This document shows, piece by piece, positions 9,120-16,179 of a DNA stretch of 21,701 nucleotides; within the stretch, counting starts at the first letter, position 1; each line of letters opens with the position of its first letter. Source of the DNA: a virus; IMG/VR virus record IMGVR_UViG_3300029319_000516, positions 2,063-23,763 of that record. One strand, written 5' to 3'. Under the pieces are notes generated by a model. That model made no database searches. It was not told where the DNA came from and saw only the letters and a program-made list of their open reading frames with translations. Made by a program: the position numbers and the translations under genes.

Positions 9120-10682
9120 TTAACTCGCAATCACACTTACAGCCATAGTTACTTCGAGTACACTTGCCGAAGAGTTATTGGTTACAATAAATTCTATTTT
9201 CTTTGATGCGGTAGAAGCATCTATTTCAATCGGTGTTCCCAACGCTGTTTCAGAAGGTGTGGAGCTAGCACTTAGTGTGCTACCCAAACCAACGCCATCT
9301 ACAGATATTTGCACACTACAAGTACCTGACGTGGTTCTGATTGCGATGCCGTCTATTCTAATCTTTTGTTTAAATATTCTTTTTACGCCGAACGTTGTGT
9401 TTGTAGGCGTTGCTACTTCAGTAAAGAAACTGTCAGTAGAAAGAACGGTAGGAAGTTGTGTGGAAGGCAACCTACCAGTTGAGTCGAGAGACGCCACACC
9501 GTTTGCTGCACCTTTCTGAGTTACTGGAACAACGGAGGAAAGGTCGACTGTTCCATACTCAAGAGCCGTCCCTGTACCATTTACCTTCACAAACTGACTT
9601 GCGTTAGCTGATGTAAAGGTCGGGAGAGATGATTCAGGAGACGTCTTTAAAAACTGCGTACCATCAAAAAACTTCAGCTGATTTGGTGTTTGTGATGTAT
9701 CAAGAAACAAATCACCAGTTGCTGGGCTTGTTGGAGTGGAGCTAGACACTGTAAGTTTAGCTTTTGCAGTAAGGGCTGCTGACAAACCATTTACTTTTGC
9801 TTGTTCAATGGCGTTGTTGTCTATTTTAATTTTAGCTAGTTGTATTAGACCACTGTCTGTGTGAACAAAGTCTTGCTCAAACATTTGACCTGTAACAGCT
9901 TGAACAGATGTGTTCTCAACTGTAATAATTGTTACAGTGTTTCCTGATGCAACAGCTGAGTTGAACGTCACAGTATTTGTTGTTGCAGATGTGGTGTAGT
10001 CATTTGCACCACCTTCACGCATTAAAATACCGTTTTTATAAACTTGTAGTCTTGATGTTGAGTCGTGAACAAAAGCAAACACAGCTTGGCTGCCTGTTGT
10101 TACAGTGTCCGTTCTTGTAAATCCTGTTATAGCTGTTGACCTAATCTTGTAGATAGAAACAACATCAGCATTAGCTAAAGCACTGTTAAATGTCACCGCA
10201 CCATTGCTACTAGAACCAGCAGTTGGGCTGCTAGTGTAATCAAATGATGAGCCTGTTCTTTTCAGGATGCCGTTTACATATACAAGAAGTTCGTCTGTAG
10301 CTGCGTGAGCATAGTCAATAACTGTTGTTGTAGTGCCTGATATAACAGTGTCTTGCCTTGAGTGAATGATTGGAGCCCCAATCTCACCAACAGTTGCACC
10401 CGCTGCACCCCGTAATTCTGCTGCCGAAACAAGTGTTATATACCCAGTTGTGTCATCTGCGTATGTTCCGACTCTGTATTGGATGTCGCCACTTGCGTCT
10501 TTTCTAAACTCGATTGGGCCTTGCCATTCCCCTGTGCTACTAAAAATTGTTTGTAGCAATTCACCGAGAGTATTATCGCCTAGTTCTGCTGCATTTAAGT
10601 AGCGAAATAAATTCTCAAATTCTGTATTAATGTTTCCAGAAGAGCCGTAGTTCTGCGGAAACTGTTGTCTAATTCTTGCCAT
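9120..10682 (-). CDS. Tail fibre protein with repeated beta domains, 520 residues
   Basis: The N-terminal ~100 residues are probably the tail-binding part (RQQFPQNYGSSGNINTEF, then a short helical segment). Residues about 112-180 and 193-256 are two copies of a domain with the signature LxVYxNGIxxxxG..xDYT...VTFNSA, typical of fibre-shaft domains related to the T7 gp17 family. Residues about 310-410 contain phrases frequent in phage fibres (TGDLFLDTS, QLKFFDG, GVASLDSTGRLPSTQLP). The last 80 residues form an all-beta domain (RIDGIAIRT to the end) likely to be the distal tip. It overlaps the nozzle gene by one base (TAATG), so the fibre is expressed with the nozzle it may attach to. Receptor and partner cannot be read from sequence. 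Confidence 0.85.
   Translation of the reverse strand: MARIRQQFPQNYGSSGNINTEFENLFRYLNAAELGDNTLGELLQTIFSSTGEWQGPIEFRKDASGDIQYRVGTYADDTTGYITLVSAAELRGAAGATVGEIGAPIIHSRQDTVISGTTTTVIDYAHAATDELLVYVNGILKRTGSSFDYTSSPTAGSSSNGAVTFNSALANADVVSIYKIRSTAITGFTRTDTVTTGSQAVFAFVHDSTSRLQVYKNGILMREGGANDYTTSATTNTVTFNSAVASGNTVTIITVENTSVQAVTGQMFEQDFVHTDSGLIQLAKIKIDNNAIEQAKVNGLSAALTAKAKLTVSSSTPTSPATGDLFLDTSQTPNQLKFFDGTQFLKTSPESSLPTFTSANASQFVKVNGTGTALEYGTVDLSSVVPVTQKGAANGVASLDSTGRLPSTQLPTVLSTDSFFTEVATPTNTTFGVKRIFKQKIRIDGIAIRTTSGTCSVQISVDGVGLGSTLSASSTPSETALGTPIEIDASTASKKIEFIVTNNSSASVLEVTMAVSVIAS
9915..10349 (-). repeat. Two tandem fibre-shaft domains (protein level)
   Basis: Residues about 112-180 and 193-256 of the fibre protein align with each other: YVNGILKRTGSSFDYT with YKNGILMREGGANDYT, and VTFNSALANADVVSI with VTFNSAVASGNTVTI. 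A looser third relative lies in the 155-residue protein encoded at 18863-19330 (VSVNGVTQAPDVAYTVSGS). The DNA copies are diverged. Confidence 0.7.
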
Positions 10683-12193
10683 TATGTCCTCACTACTACT
10701 GCAAAACCAATAAGTCTAAGCAATCCGTCACCCCCTTCAGTTTTAAACTTATACTGGGCTGCTCTGTACCTATGTTGCCATTTTCTTTCATATTGCCTTG
10801 ATAATGGCACATCTTGAAAGTAGTTGTCGTCCGATGTGTCGTCTACTTCCATAAACATTGTGCCAATAAGCCTTCCTTTGTCGTCTTGAGCTTCTACAGA
10901 TACCTTTCCCTTGCCAGCCATCTGCAAAATTATGCTCGATGTTTCTTTTGTATCCTCTAAACTACCATGCCAAAGAAGGGGTGTCGTCACTGTTAGTTCA
11001 GGAGTGATAGAATTATCTTTAATCTCTTCTACCTTCAATACTTCAAAAACACCACCAGTCGTACCAAACAAAAGCTTTCCATTGAGAAATGCGCCACACC
11101 TAGAGTTTAAGAATGTGCCTGTACTAAACTTTGGTTGTGGCTGACCACCTTCTGGGTTCATGGCTAGAGTCAATCTAGTACACAAAAACCCTCCAGCTTG
11201 TGGGAAAAACAGGTGGTATTGAGCCGTGTCTTGGTCAAATACTGCACTAATTTGCTCTGGGTCTTCTACAGACTCAAATAGCTCTCTGTATAAAATATCA
11301 ATCTTGTCTGAGAGGCTATAAGAGTAAACAAGAATCCCGTTGTCTTCTGAACGTTTAATGGAATGTATGCCAGACCTTGAGCAGAACAACAGGTCTGTGC
11401 CAGCATTTACAATGCTGTTGTGAGATGCACAACCAATGTTGATGTTCGCATTATCATCAACAAGCCAGTTATCTATGCTTGGGTCTATCTTAAATATGAT
11501 AGCTCGGTCAGCAGTAAATACTGCTAATCTGTTTTGCTCAAAAGAACCAAGGCCAGTTATCTGGTCAGCTGTTCCGAGCAAGTTTGCAATATCTATAAAC
11601 CCAGCTCGCAAAACGTTTGTTGATGCTGGGTCTTCGTCTTCAGGAAAAATCTCGTCTTGGTCTACACGACTTAGGTGTACTTGTGTTTCTCTTCCTGGGA
11701 TTCCAGCAATCACAAGACGTCTTTGCACAGACGTAAGAAACCCTGGTTGTAAGTTGTTTATTGCTGGTGATTGGTTTCTTGTAAAGTTTACACCGTCATA
11801 TCGGTACATTGGTCTTGCTCTTGCAGCTAGCTGAACCGATTGATTGAATACTGTAGTGGAAACTATTGCTGCTGTTGGGTGTACGTCTAGTAGTTCGTGG
11901 TCTCTATCAGATTTAAAGTTAAGACCAGAACCTGTTTGCTCTACCCACAAAGCTTCGTCTTTACCAAAAAAACGAATGTGGTTTACTTTGAACTCACCTT
12001 TTCTAAATACAGTTGATGGGTCACGAACTATTTGCCCACGCCAGTCTGCCGTGCCGTTGATAATCTGGTTAAGGTGTTGTTCCTTACCAGTATCTAAAGA
12101 GGTTACGTCACGAGAGGTATCAAGACCTTGAAAGTTCTCGTAAGCAAATACCTTGGTTTTTACCCCACTTGGAGACTTGATAGTGCTGGACAT
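10682..12193 (-). CDS. Tail nozzle / P22 gp10-like stabilisation protein, 503 residues
   Basis: The length and composition fit the P22 gp10-like nozzle (phage stabilisation) family: an N-terminal FQGLDTSRDVTSLD segment, a set of beta-rich blades with repeated LVIAGIPG, LAVFTADRAIIF, DLLFCSRSGIHSI and GKLLFGTTGGVFEV phrases suggesting a propeller, and a beta-rich C-terminal domain (GKGKVSVEAQDDKGRLIGT, then AAQYKFKTEGG). Such proteins form the hexameric tube under the adaptor and close the channel of short-tailed phages. It begins on the last base of the adaptor stop codon and ends on the first base of the fibre start codon (both TAATG), so adaptor, nozzle and fibre are translationally linked. 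The family call rests on pattern and gene order. Confidence 0.8.
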   Translation of the reverse strand: MSSTIKSPSGVKTKVFAYENFQGLDTSRDVTSLDTGKEQHLNQIINGTADWRGQIVRDPSTVFRKGEFKVNHIRFFGKDEALWVEQTGSGLNFKSDRDHELLDVHPTAAIVSTTVFNQSVQLAARARPMYRYDGVNFTRNQSPAINNLQPGFLTSVQRRLVIAGIPGRETQVHLSRVDQDEIFPEDEDPASTNVLRAGFIDIANLLGTADQITGLGSFEQNRLAVFTADRAIIFKIDPSIDNWLVDDNANINIGCASHNSIVNAGTDLLFCSRSGIHSIKRSEDNGILVYSYSLSDKIDILYRELFESVEDPEQISAVFDQDTAQYHLFFPQAGGFLCTRLTLAMNPEGGQPQPKFSTGTFLNSRCGAFLNGKLLFGTTGGVFEVLKVEEIKDNSITPELTVTTPLLWHGSLEDTKETSSIILQMAGKGKVSVEAQDDKGRLIGTMFMEVDDTSDDNYFQDVPLSRQYERKWQHRYRAAQYKFKTEGGDGLLRLIGFAVVVRT

Positions 12194-12732
12194 TAATAGC
12201 TAACCGTTCCATTTACTGTATTTGTTTTTCCTTTATTGATGTTTCCCTTGTTTGTGCCGTCATCCACAACAGTCATACGTATCTTTGTATTACCATTCTT
12301 TTGTCTCCACAACTGCCTGTTAAGAGTTGTGTTGTATGTCGGCAAGTACACAGACACTTTCTCACTGCCTTGTTGTAAAGCATAGTGATAAAGCAGTCCT
12401 TGAACTATAATGATGTCGTCAATCTCACGCACGTCTTGCAAAGATTCATAGTAATCTATGCCGTTCACTGTTGTTGTAGTGGTTGTTGTCGTGCCAGATG
12501 TTGTGGTTGTGGTTGTCGATGGTGCGTATGGGTGCATACGTATATCGTCAATAACCATGTTTGCAAACTCAAGGAACATCAAACCCACATCCCCATCTAA
12601 TGTTCCAGGGCTAAAATCGCCGTAACGTCTTAGCGCCTGAAATATTAGACTCTCAAGGGGAGAATTTTTCTCACGTATGTGAGGATTAGTGTTACTTGTT
12701 TCAGTAGTAGTATCAGTTGTAACTGTTGGCAT
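12193..12732 (-). CDS. Head-tail adaptor (connector) protein with Thr tract, 179 residues
   Basis: Helical N-terminal half (SPLESLIFQALRRYGDF, then MFLEFANMVIDDIRMHPY), a Thr-rich insert at residues 73-88, then YESLQDVREIDDIIIVQGLL and YHYALQQGSEKVSVYLPTYN with the helix LNRQLWRQKNG. This helical-bundle layout and its position between the capsid gene and the nozzle fit the adaptor ring that binds the portal and receives the nozzle, as in P22 gp4 or the SU10 adaptor. The C-terminal 35 residues are polar, Asn/Gly/Thr/Lys-rich and may form the extended arm seen in such proteins. One-base stop/start overlaps (TAATG) join it to the genes on both sides. Function is inferred from context and fold pattern. 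Confidence 0.7.
   Translation of the reverse strand: MPTVTTDTTTETSNTNPHIREKNSPLESLIFQALRRYGDFSPGTLDGDVGLMFLEFANMVIDDIRMHPYAPSTTTTTTSGTTTTTTTTVNGIDYYESLQDVREIDDIIIVQGLLYHYALQQGSEKVSVYLPTYNTTLNRQLWRQKNGNTKIRMTVVDDGTNKGNINKGKTNTVNGTVSY
12469..12516 (-). repeat. Threonine-codon microsatellite
   Basis: ACA/ACC/ACG/ACT codons repeat here on the minus strand, encoding fourteen Thr residues interrupted once by Ser-Gly (residues 73-88 of the adaptor). Codons are mixed, so the tract seems maintained at protein level rather than being a pure slippage run. Confidence 0.75.
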
Positions 12733-13034
12733 TATTCTACAGCCTTCCTACGTACCCTTCCATTCATAATAAAGTGGTCTTTCTCAAACCTAGCAACGTC
12801 ATCTGACATTACTTTCCATTCTAAATGATTGTCTGAGTATCGTCTAATTGAACGCAAGCCAGCTACATCAAACATGCTTGGCTCTGGTTGTCTGCTTTCA
12901 AACCACACTATTGTTGGTTCAGCTTTTTTTGGCTTTTCTTCCTGAACAAAAGCCTCGTTTACATCTGGCGTAGACGGGTCATCAGCCTTGTAATGACCTT
13001 TCTTTGTTCGGGCTCTAACTTTTTTCTCTGTCAT
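12732..13034 (-). CDS. Small basic protein between capsid and adaptor genes, 100 residues
   Basis: I start this gene at MTEKKVRARTKKGHYKADD (ATG at 13032-13034), preceded by AGAGGTG at good spacing. The same frame stays open 18 codons further upstream, but that extension lies across the hairpin of the capsid-gene terminator, so I reject it. The N-terminal 20 residues are strongly basic, the middle is acidic and Pro-rich (VQEEKPKKAEPT), and the C-terminal half has a compact pattern (FDVAGLRSIRRYSDNHLEW) ending in RVRRKAVE. I do not recognise a family. Its place between capsid and adaptor genes suggests a head-completion or capsid-associated protein. It overlaps the adaptor start by one base (TAATG). 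Confidence 0.65.
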   Translation of the reverse strand: MTEKKVRARTKKGHYKADDPSTPDVNEAFVQEEKPKKAEPTIVWFESRQPEPSMFDVAGLRSIRRYSDNHLEWKVMSDDVARFEKDHFIMNGRVRRKAVE

Positions 13035-13048
13035 ATTCACCTCTTGAT

Positions 13049-13079
13049 AAAAGTAAGGGGGCATTATTGCCCCCTTACT
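13049..13079 (-). terminator. Intrinsic terminator after the major capsid gene
   Basis: Positions 13052-13062 pair perfectly with 13069-13079 (11 bp, five consecutive G-C plus another G-C at the loop, 6-base loop). On the minus strand the stem is followed directly by TTTATC, its last stem base also being T, giving UUUUAUC. It lies 32 bases past the capsid stop. No T run follows on the plus strand, so it works for leftward transcription only. It probably sets the high capsid-to-tail transcript ratio, with partial read-through into the adaptor operon. Confidence 0.8.
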
Positions 13080-13110
13080 ATGCCTCAATCGAACTGTAAG
13101 GTCGTCCTAA

Positions 13111-14304
13111 TTAGTTCTTCCTTGCAGTCCAGCCTTTAACGTACGCATGTACTTTGTCTTGCAAGAGTTCCAAACCACATTCGGTTAGGTACTCGTGCTT
13201 GACGCTATCTGCGTCAACGGCTTGCCTGTTTTCTAGCAACTGAGTATCACGTCCTTCAAGGTAACGATATACCAAGTACGGGAAGTCAATGATAACCATA
13301 GCAGTCTTCATGTGTGGAAGCTGACGGAACTGCGGATGCAAGTGTACCATCAAGTCTCCAGCAAATGTAGCATACCTAGTTAGGTTGACTCCGTAAGCAC
13401 CTTCAACAGCTGTTGGCTGCCATCTGTCCTTACCATACTGCTGCAAGTGGTTCGCTACTGTTTCACCAACAAAAGCAATCTTTTGTTTTGAACCAAACTT
13501 AAACACTGTGTTGATAAGAAGAGAGTCGAAACCATCTTCAGTCATTGTTCCAGCATTACTACCACCATAAGTGGCGTTCTGTGTCGCAATGTCTACAACA
13601 TTGGTTAAGCTGTTCAATAGACCGCCAGTAAACCTTGTTGGCTGTGCAGTTGAACCGTTAGCTTCGTGCTTGTTACCAAAGAACATAGCTCGCTCGATGT
13701 CAGACATGTGGAGCTTGAGTGCCTTGGTCATAGCCTCGTCTAACTTATCACCAGTTCGTAGGTATGTGCTTTGCAAAGTATTTGATACTTGGAAAGCAGT
13801 CCTAAAAATCTGAGTGAAGTTTGAGACTACTGAAGCGTCGAAGCTGATTGCAGTTGGTGAGGTGTCACCTTCAGCCGCTGCAAATCCAGCGATAAACAAG
13901 ATTGCATTATCTGCAATTTGATGCGCTGTACCACCAATGTTTCTGGTCACAGTAAGGGTAGTGCCAGTAGTATCAGCAGTAGCGTGCATCACTTCGCTTG
14001 TTTCACTGTTGACAATGATTGCGCCTTTTACAGCGAATTTATTGTCGTCAGCTGCATCGATTGTAATTGATGTTGTTGATGTTGAAGCAACAGCACCATT
14101 CACTTTCAATGTACGCTCTGGTAGTTCGTCCCTAAAGTTTTTATACTCTGGGTCGTCTGTTGGCTCTGATGAACCCATTGCAAGCAATGCGTTCAGTGGA
14201 GCGTTACCGTTTGGTTCCAACAACGTGAAAAGCTCACGGTAATTTTTCGGGCGGAAATCAGATGTAAACTCTCCTGTTCCCCGCAATCCTTGTATTGCTG
14301 CCAT
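13111..14304 (-). CDS. Major capsid protein (DUF5309 / HK97-fold type), 397 residues
   Basis: The N-terminal helix region (FRPKNYRELFTLLEPNGNAP) is followed by an inserted beta domain at about residues 62-150 (VNGAVASTSTTSITI ... TTLTVTRNIGGTAH). The capsid core has VSNTLQSTYLRTGDKLDEAM, DIERAMFFG and QKIAFVGETVANHLQQYG, and the signature C-terminal block YRYLEGRDTQLLENRQAVDA then HEYLTECGLELLQDKVHAYV. These are the hallmarks I know from the DUF5309 capsid proteins, which adopt the HK97 fold. It has the strongest ribosome binding site in the window (AAGGAGG, 7 bases before ATG), is preceded by a 149-base gap and followed by a terminator, as expected for the most abundant virion protein. A scaffolding gene lies just upstream. 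Confidence 0.92.
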   Translation of the reverse strand: MAAIQGLRGTGEFTSDFRPKNYRELFTLLEPNGNAPLNALLAMGSSEPTDDPEYKNFRDELPERTLKVNGAVASTSTTSITIDAADDNKFAVKGAIIVNSETSEVMHATADTTGTTLTVTRNIGGTAHQIADNAILFIAGFAAAEGDTSPTAISFDASVVSNFTQIFRTAFQVSNTLQSTYLRTGDKLDEAMTKALKLHMSDIERAMFFGNKHEANGSTAQPTRFTGGLLNSLTNVVDIATQNATYGGSNAGTMTEDGFDSLLINTVFKFGSKQKIAFVGETVANHLQQYGKDRWQPTAVEGAYGVNLTRYATFAGDLMVHLHPQFRQLPHMKTAMVIIDFPYLVYRYLEGRDTQLLENRQAVDADSVKHEYLTECGLELLQDKVHAYVKGWTARKN

Positions 14305-14453
14305 AATTTACCTCCTTATAGCATTAGTTACGGTTTTTTTACAGTCGAGTCGTTACGGAAATTAACCATCGCATAAACTCTAAAACACACTGGGCCTCGG
14401 CGCAGTTTATGTGTTATTCGTATGATATGTTATAAACCATGTACTTGTCATCC
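14305..14453 (-). promoter_or_regulatory. Intergenic leader before the capsid gene
   Basis: This is the largest gap in the window. On the minus strand it holds a weak hairpin with a T-rich tail (14381-14405), an A-rich stretch, the segment CGTAACGACTCGACTGTAAA (14339-14358) and the capsid ribosome binding site. ACGACTC resembles the core of T7-type promoters, but one extra base and no GGG start are seen. A promoter for the capsid gene is expected here from the layout; its exact position is not established. Confidence 0.4.
14381..14405 (-). terminator. Weak terminator-like hairpin upstream of the capsid gene
   Basis: On the minus strand CTGCGC-CGAG-GCCCAG (14390-14405) forms a short stem with one C/C mismatch, followed by TGTGTTTTA. 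A longer flanking pair (ATAAACT with AGTTTAT) encloses the region. The stem is short, so termination would be partial at best. Confidence 0.35.
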
Positions 14454-14654
14454 CTATAAATCATAATCTCCAATTTTAGGGCATCTAAACCTTTTAGATT
14501 TGTACATAGGGTAGCCTTTGTGAACTTTCCTTGATATTTCGTACGCACGTCTTTTGCACATCTCCTCTGTCTTGTACGGGCCGTATTGGTCTTCCAGTAC
14601 GATACAATACTCAGGGTTCATTAAGTGACATATTGTCACAAATGCTTTGTACAA
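14454..14654 (-). CDS. Small Cys-containing protein with non-ATG start, 66 residues
   Basis: The frame encodes CIVLEDQYGPYKTEEMCKRR and a C-terminal PMYKSKRFRCPKIG; Cys at residues 9, 17, 33 and 58 resembles a small family I associate with marine phages (ED-x-x-GPY-x-T-x-x-x-C). Function is unknown. The only codon that keeps nearly full length is TTG at 14654; GTG at 14639 (residue 6) and ATG at 14621 (residue 12) are alternatives. None has a clear ribosome binding site. The TTG lies one codon after the scaffold stop, in the same frame, so translation may come from termination-reinitiation or stop-codon read-through. No signal peptide is evident. Confidence 0.6.
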   Translation of the reverse strand: MYKAFVTICHLMNPEYCIVLEDQYGPYKTEEMCKRRAYEISRKVHKGYPMYKSKRFRCPKIGDYDL

Positions 14655-14657
14655 ATA

Positions 14658-15713
14658 TTAGCTCATTCGTTTAGACATGGTCTTGTTAATCAAGTTATCC
14701 AAAGTAGAGCCAGCTTCTGCTGGTGCATTTGTCGGAGTTGCTGCTGGTGTTTGACCTAGCGAGCCCGTAAATGCCTGTCGCCTTTCAGCGATAGCCTTCA
14801 TTCTCTCCATCTCTGGACTGTTCATGCTGTTTTTGAAATCTTGCATGACCTTAATAGTCATTTGGGGGTCAACAAAATCTTCCATAGTAAAGCCACGTTC
14901 TGCTGCAAATATCATAAAGTCATTGGCAGCTGTGTCGGGTAAACCCAATGCTTGTTGTACTTTGTCGATATTGTTAGCAATCTGTTGCTGTACAGCCTGT
15001 ACGGTTTGTGCTTGTGAGTTGGCAACTTGGTTCCTTGCTGCGTCTGCGACGCCCTGTGAGTTAGCCAATACACCACGTAGTAACTGTGATAGCTGGTTGA
15101 TTTGTTGTTGCATAGCTTGCATGCCTTGATTGCCTTGGGCTCCAGACATCATCATCTCTTTGTACCCAGGTGGCAGTGAAGCTGCGTTTTCTTCTTCCCA
15201 CTTTTTAAGACTTGCCTCCATGTCTCCAGACTTGACTGCTGCATCTTTCTCATAAACACCTGGCTTATCGCCCTGTGTGTTGCCCATTGTGGGATTTGAT
15301 TCTTCGCTTTTAGCTAGGTTGCTAAGAATCTGAGCAACTTCTTTTGTATTCGCCCCAGGGTTTTTGCGCATGTACTGCTCAATAACATCCATAACAGGCT
15401 TATACTTTGCGTTCTTAAAATTAAGAGCGCTATACCTCTCAAACGTTGACTTGATTTGTTGAGGTGTAAGCTTTCGCTTTGTCTTCGGGTCACTTCCATC
15501 GCCAAACTCAATCTCATAGATGATTGCTTCAGCGGTCATCTTGTCACCTTCAGTTTCGGGACTGCCTTTCTCAGCTGCTTTGCCTTCGTTGCTGTCCTCT
15601 TTTTTCTTCTCAGGGGCTGGTGTTTGCGTCTGAGTAGGGGTAACGCCCATTTGGTTTGAGGCCAGTCTGTCTACAGCAGCCATAGCGTCTTGGGGGTTTT
15701 GCGGTGTCGCCAT
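14658..15713 (-). CDS. Capsid scaffolding protein, 351 residues
   Basis: Position just upstream of the capsid gene, a highly charged low-complexity N-terminus (KKKEDSNEGKAAEKGSPETE at about residues 36-55), a central Gln/Ala-rich coiled coil (about residues 197-265, with QQINQLSQLLRG and AVQQQIANNIDKVQQALG) and a basic C-terminal tail ending in LINKTMSKRMS are the usual design of phage scaffolding proteins. These bind the inner face of capsid subunits through a basic C-terminal helix and leave after assembly. There is no sign of a fused protease. It starts with GGAG 8 bases before ATG, after a 44-base gap holding a small hairpin. Its TAA stop is followed in frame by the next small gene. Confidence 0.82.
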   Translation of the reverse strand: MATPQNPQDAMAAVDRLASNQMGVTPTQTQTPAPEKKKEDSNEGKAAEKGSPETEGDKMTAEAIIYEIEFGDGSDPKTKRKLTPQQIKSTFERYSALNFKNAKYKPVMDVIEQYMRKNPGANTKEVAQILSNLAKSEESNPTMGNTQGDKPGVYEKDAAVKSGDMEASLKKWEEENAASLPPGYKEMMMSGAQGNQGMQAMQQQINQLSQLLRGVLANSQGVADAARNQVANSQAQTVQAVQQQIANNIDKVQQALGLPDTAANDFMIFAAERGFTMEDFVDPQMTIKVMQDFKNSMNSPEMERMKAIAERRQAFTGSLGQTPAATPTNAPAEAGSTLDNLINKTMSKRMS

Positions 15714-15729
15714 TTTATTTCTCCGTTCT

Positions 15730-15745
15730 CCCAGCCGAAGCGGGG
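15730..15745 (-). other. Hairpin with UUCG tetraloop before the scaffolding gene
   Basis: The minus strand reads CCCCGC-TTCG-GCTGGG: a short stem with one mismatch capped by the very stable C(UUCG)G tetraloop, ending 10 bases before the GGAG of the scaffold gene. No T tract follows, so it is not an intrinsic terminator; an mRNA-stability, processing or translation-control role is possible. Confidence 0.45.
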
Positions 15746-15757
15746 GGTTTGTTTAAA

Positions 15758-16039
15758 TTATTGCTCATTATTGCCTGTATTCTTGTTTCTGTCGTCCATA
15801 TCAGACAGTGCAATCTCCGACTCCAGCTTTGATTGCAGACGTACAGGTAATTCGAGCATCCTCTTAGCAGCCCATATAGAGCCACGTCTGAAGTTTATTT
15901 CTGTCAAATCCATGTTTGCTGACTCAGCAATAGACATGGCAGACGCCAGAATCTCGTCATTCATTACATCTAAAAGAACTGCCCAACCCTTTGAACCTGT
16001 AAGCTCTTTTATCGCTTTGAGCTTTGCTTGTGGGGTCAT
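15758..16039 (-). CDS. Helical protein of unknown function, 93 residues
   Basis: A soluble, mainly helical protein: KLKAIKELTGSKGWAVLLDV, then an Ala/Met/Ser-rich helix (ILASAMSIAESANMD), then RRGSIWAAKRMLELPVRLQS, and a polar Asp/Asn-rich tail. No family recognised. Its ATG overlaps the TGA of the upstream 47-residue gene (ATGA), so it is probably translated by coupling. Its place just before the scaffold gene suggests a head-assembly accessory, without direct evidence. Confidence 0.65.
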   Translation of the reverse strand: MTPQAKLKAIKELTGSKGWAVLLDVMNDEILASAMSIAESANMDLTEINFRRGSIWAAKRMLELPVRLQSKLESEIALSDMDDRNKNTGNNEQ

Positions 16040-16179
16040 TTAGTTCTTTTAATCTTCTTACTCTTTCGTACAACTGCCTTGCCAGCCATTACAGACCCGT
16101 GACCTTTTTTGTTCACAGTCCTGTTGATAGCAGCATCTTTAGGATTGTACGATTCAATCTTTCCTTCTTTGCTTGCCAT
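16036..16179 (-). CDS. Small basic protein, 47 residues
   Basis: I read this frame by hand: MASKEGKIESYNPKDAAINR, then a Lys/Gly/Val-rich middle and the end VVRKSKKIKRTK before TGA. About a third of the residues are Lys or Arg. The start overlaps the upstream stop by one base (TAATG) and its stop overlaps the next start (ATGA), which strongly supports a real gene despite the length. The basic tail could bind nucleic acid or an acidic virion partner; function is unknown. Confidence 0.65.
   Translation of the reverse strand: MASKEGKIESYNPKDAAINRTVNKKGHGSVMAGKAVVRKSKKIKRTK

Noticed and set aside
12469-12516. A possible CRISPR-like or short direct-repeat array
   Set aside because: The repetition is Thr codons within a coding frame, without spacers.
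13035-13088. An 18-residue N-terminal extension of the 100-residue protein
   Set aside because: It is encoded by the terminator hairpin and lacks a ribosome binding site, while the downstream ATG has a good one.
14305-14330. An extended -10 box (TGCTATAAG) next to the capsid ribosome binding site
   Set aside because: It overlaps the ribosome binding site, so a transcript starting from it would lack that site.
14339-14358. A T7-type RNA polymerase promoter before the capsid gene
   Set aside because: ACGACTC matches the T7 core, but spacing to the ACTGTA part is off by one and the GGG start is missing. Kept only as a regulatory-region note.
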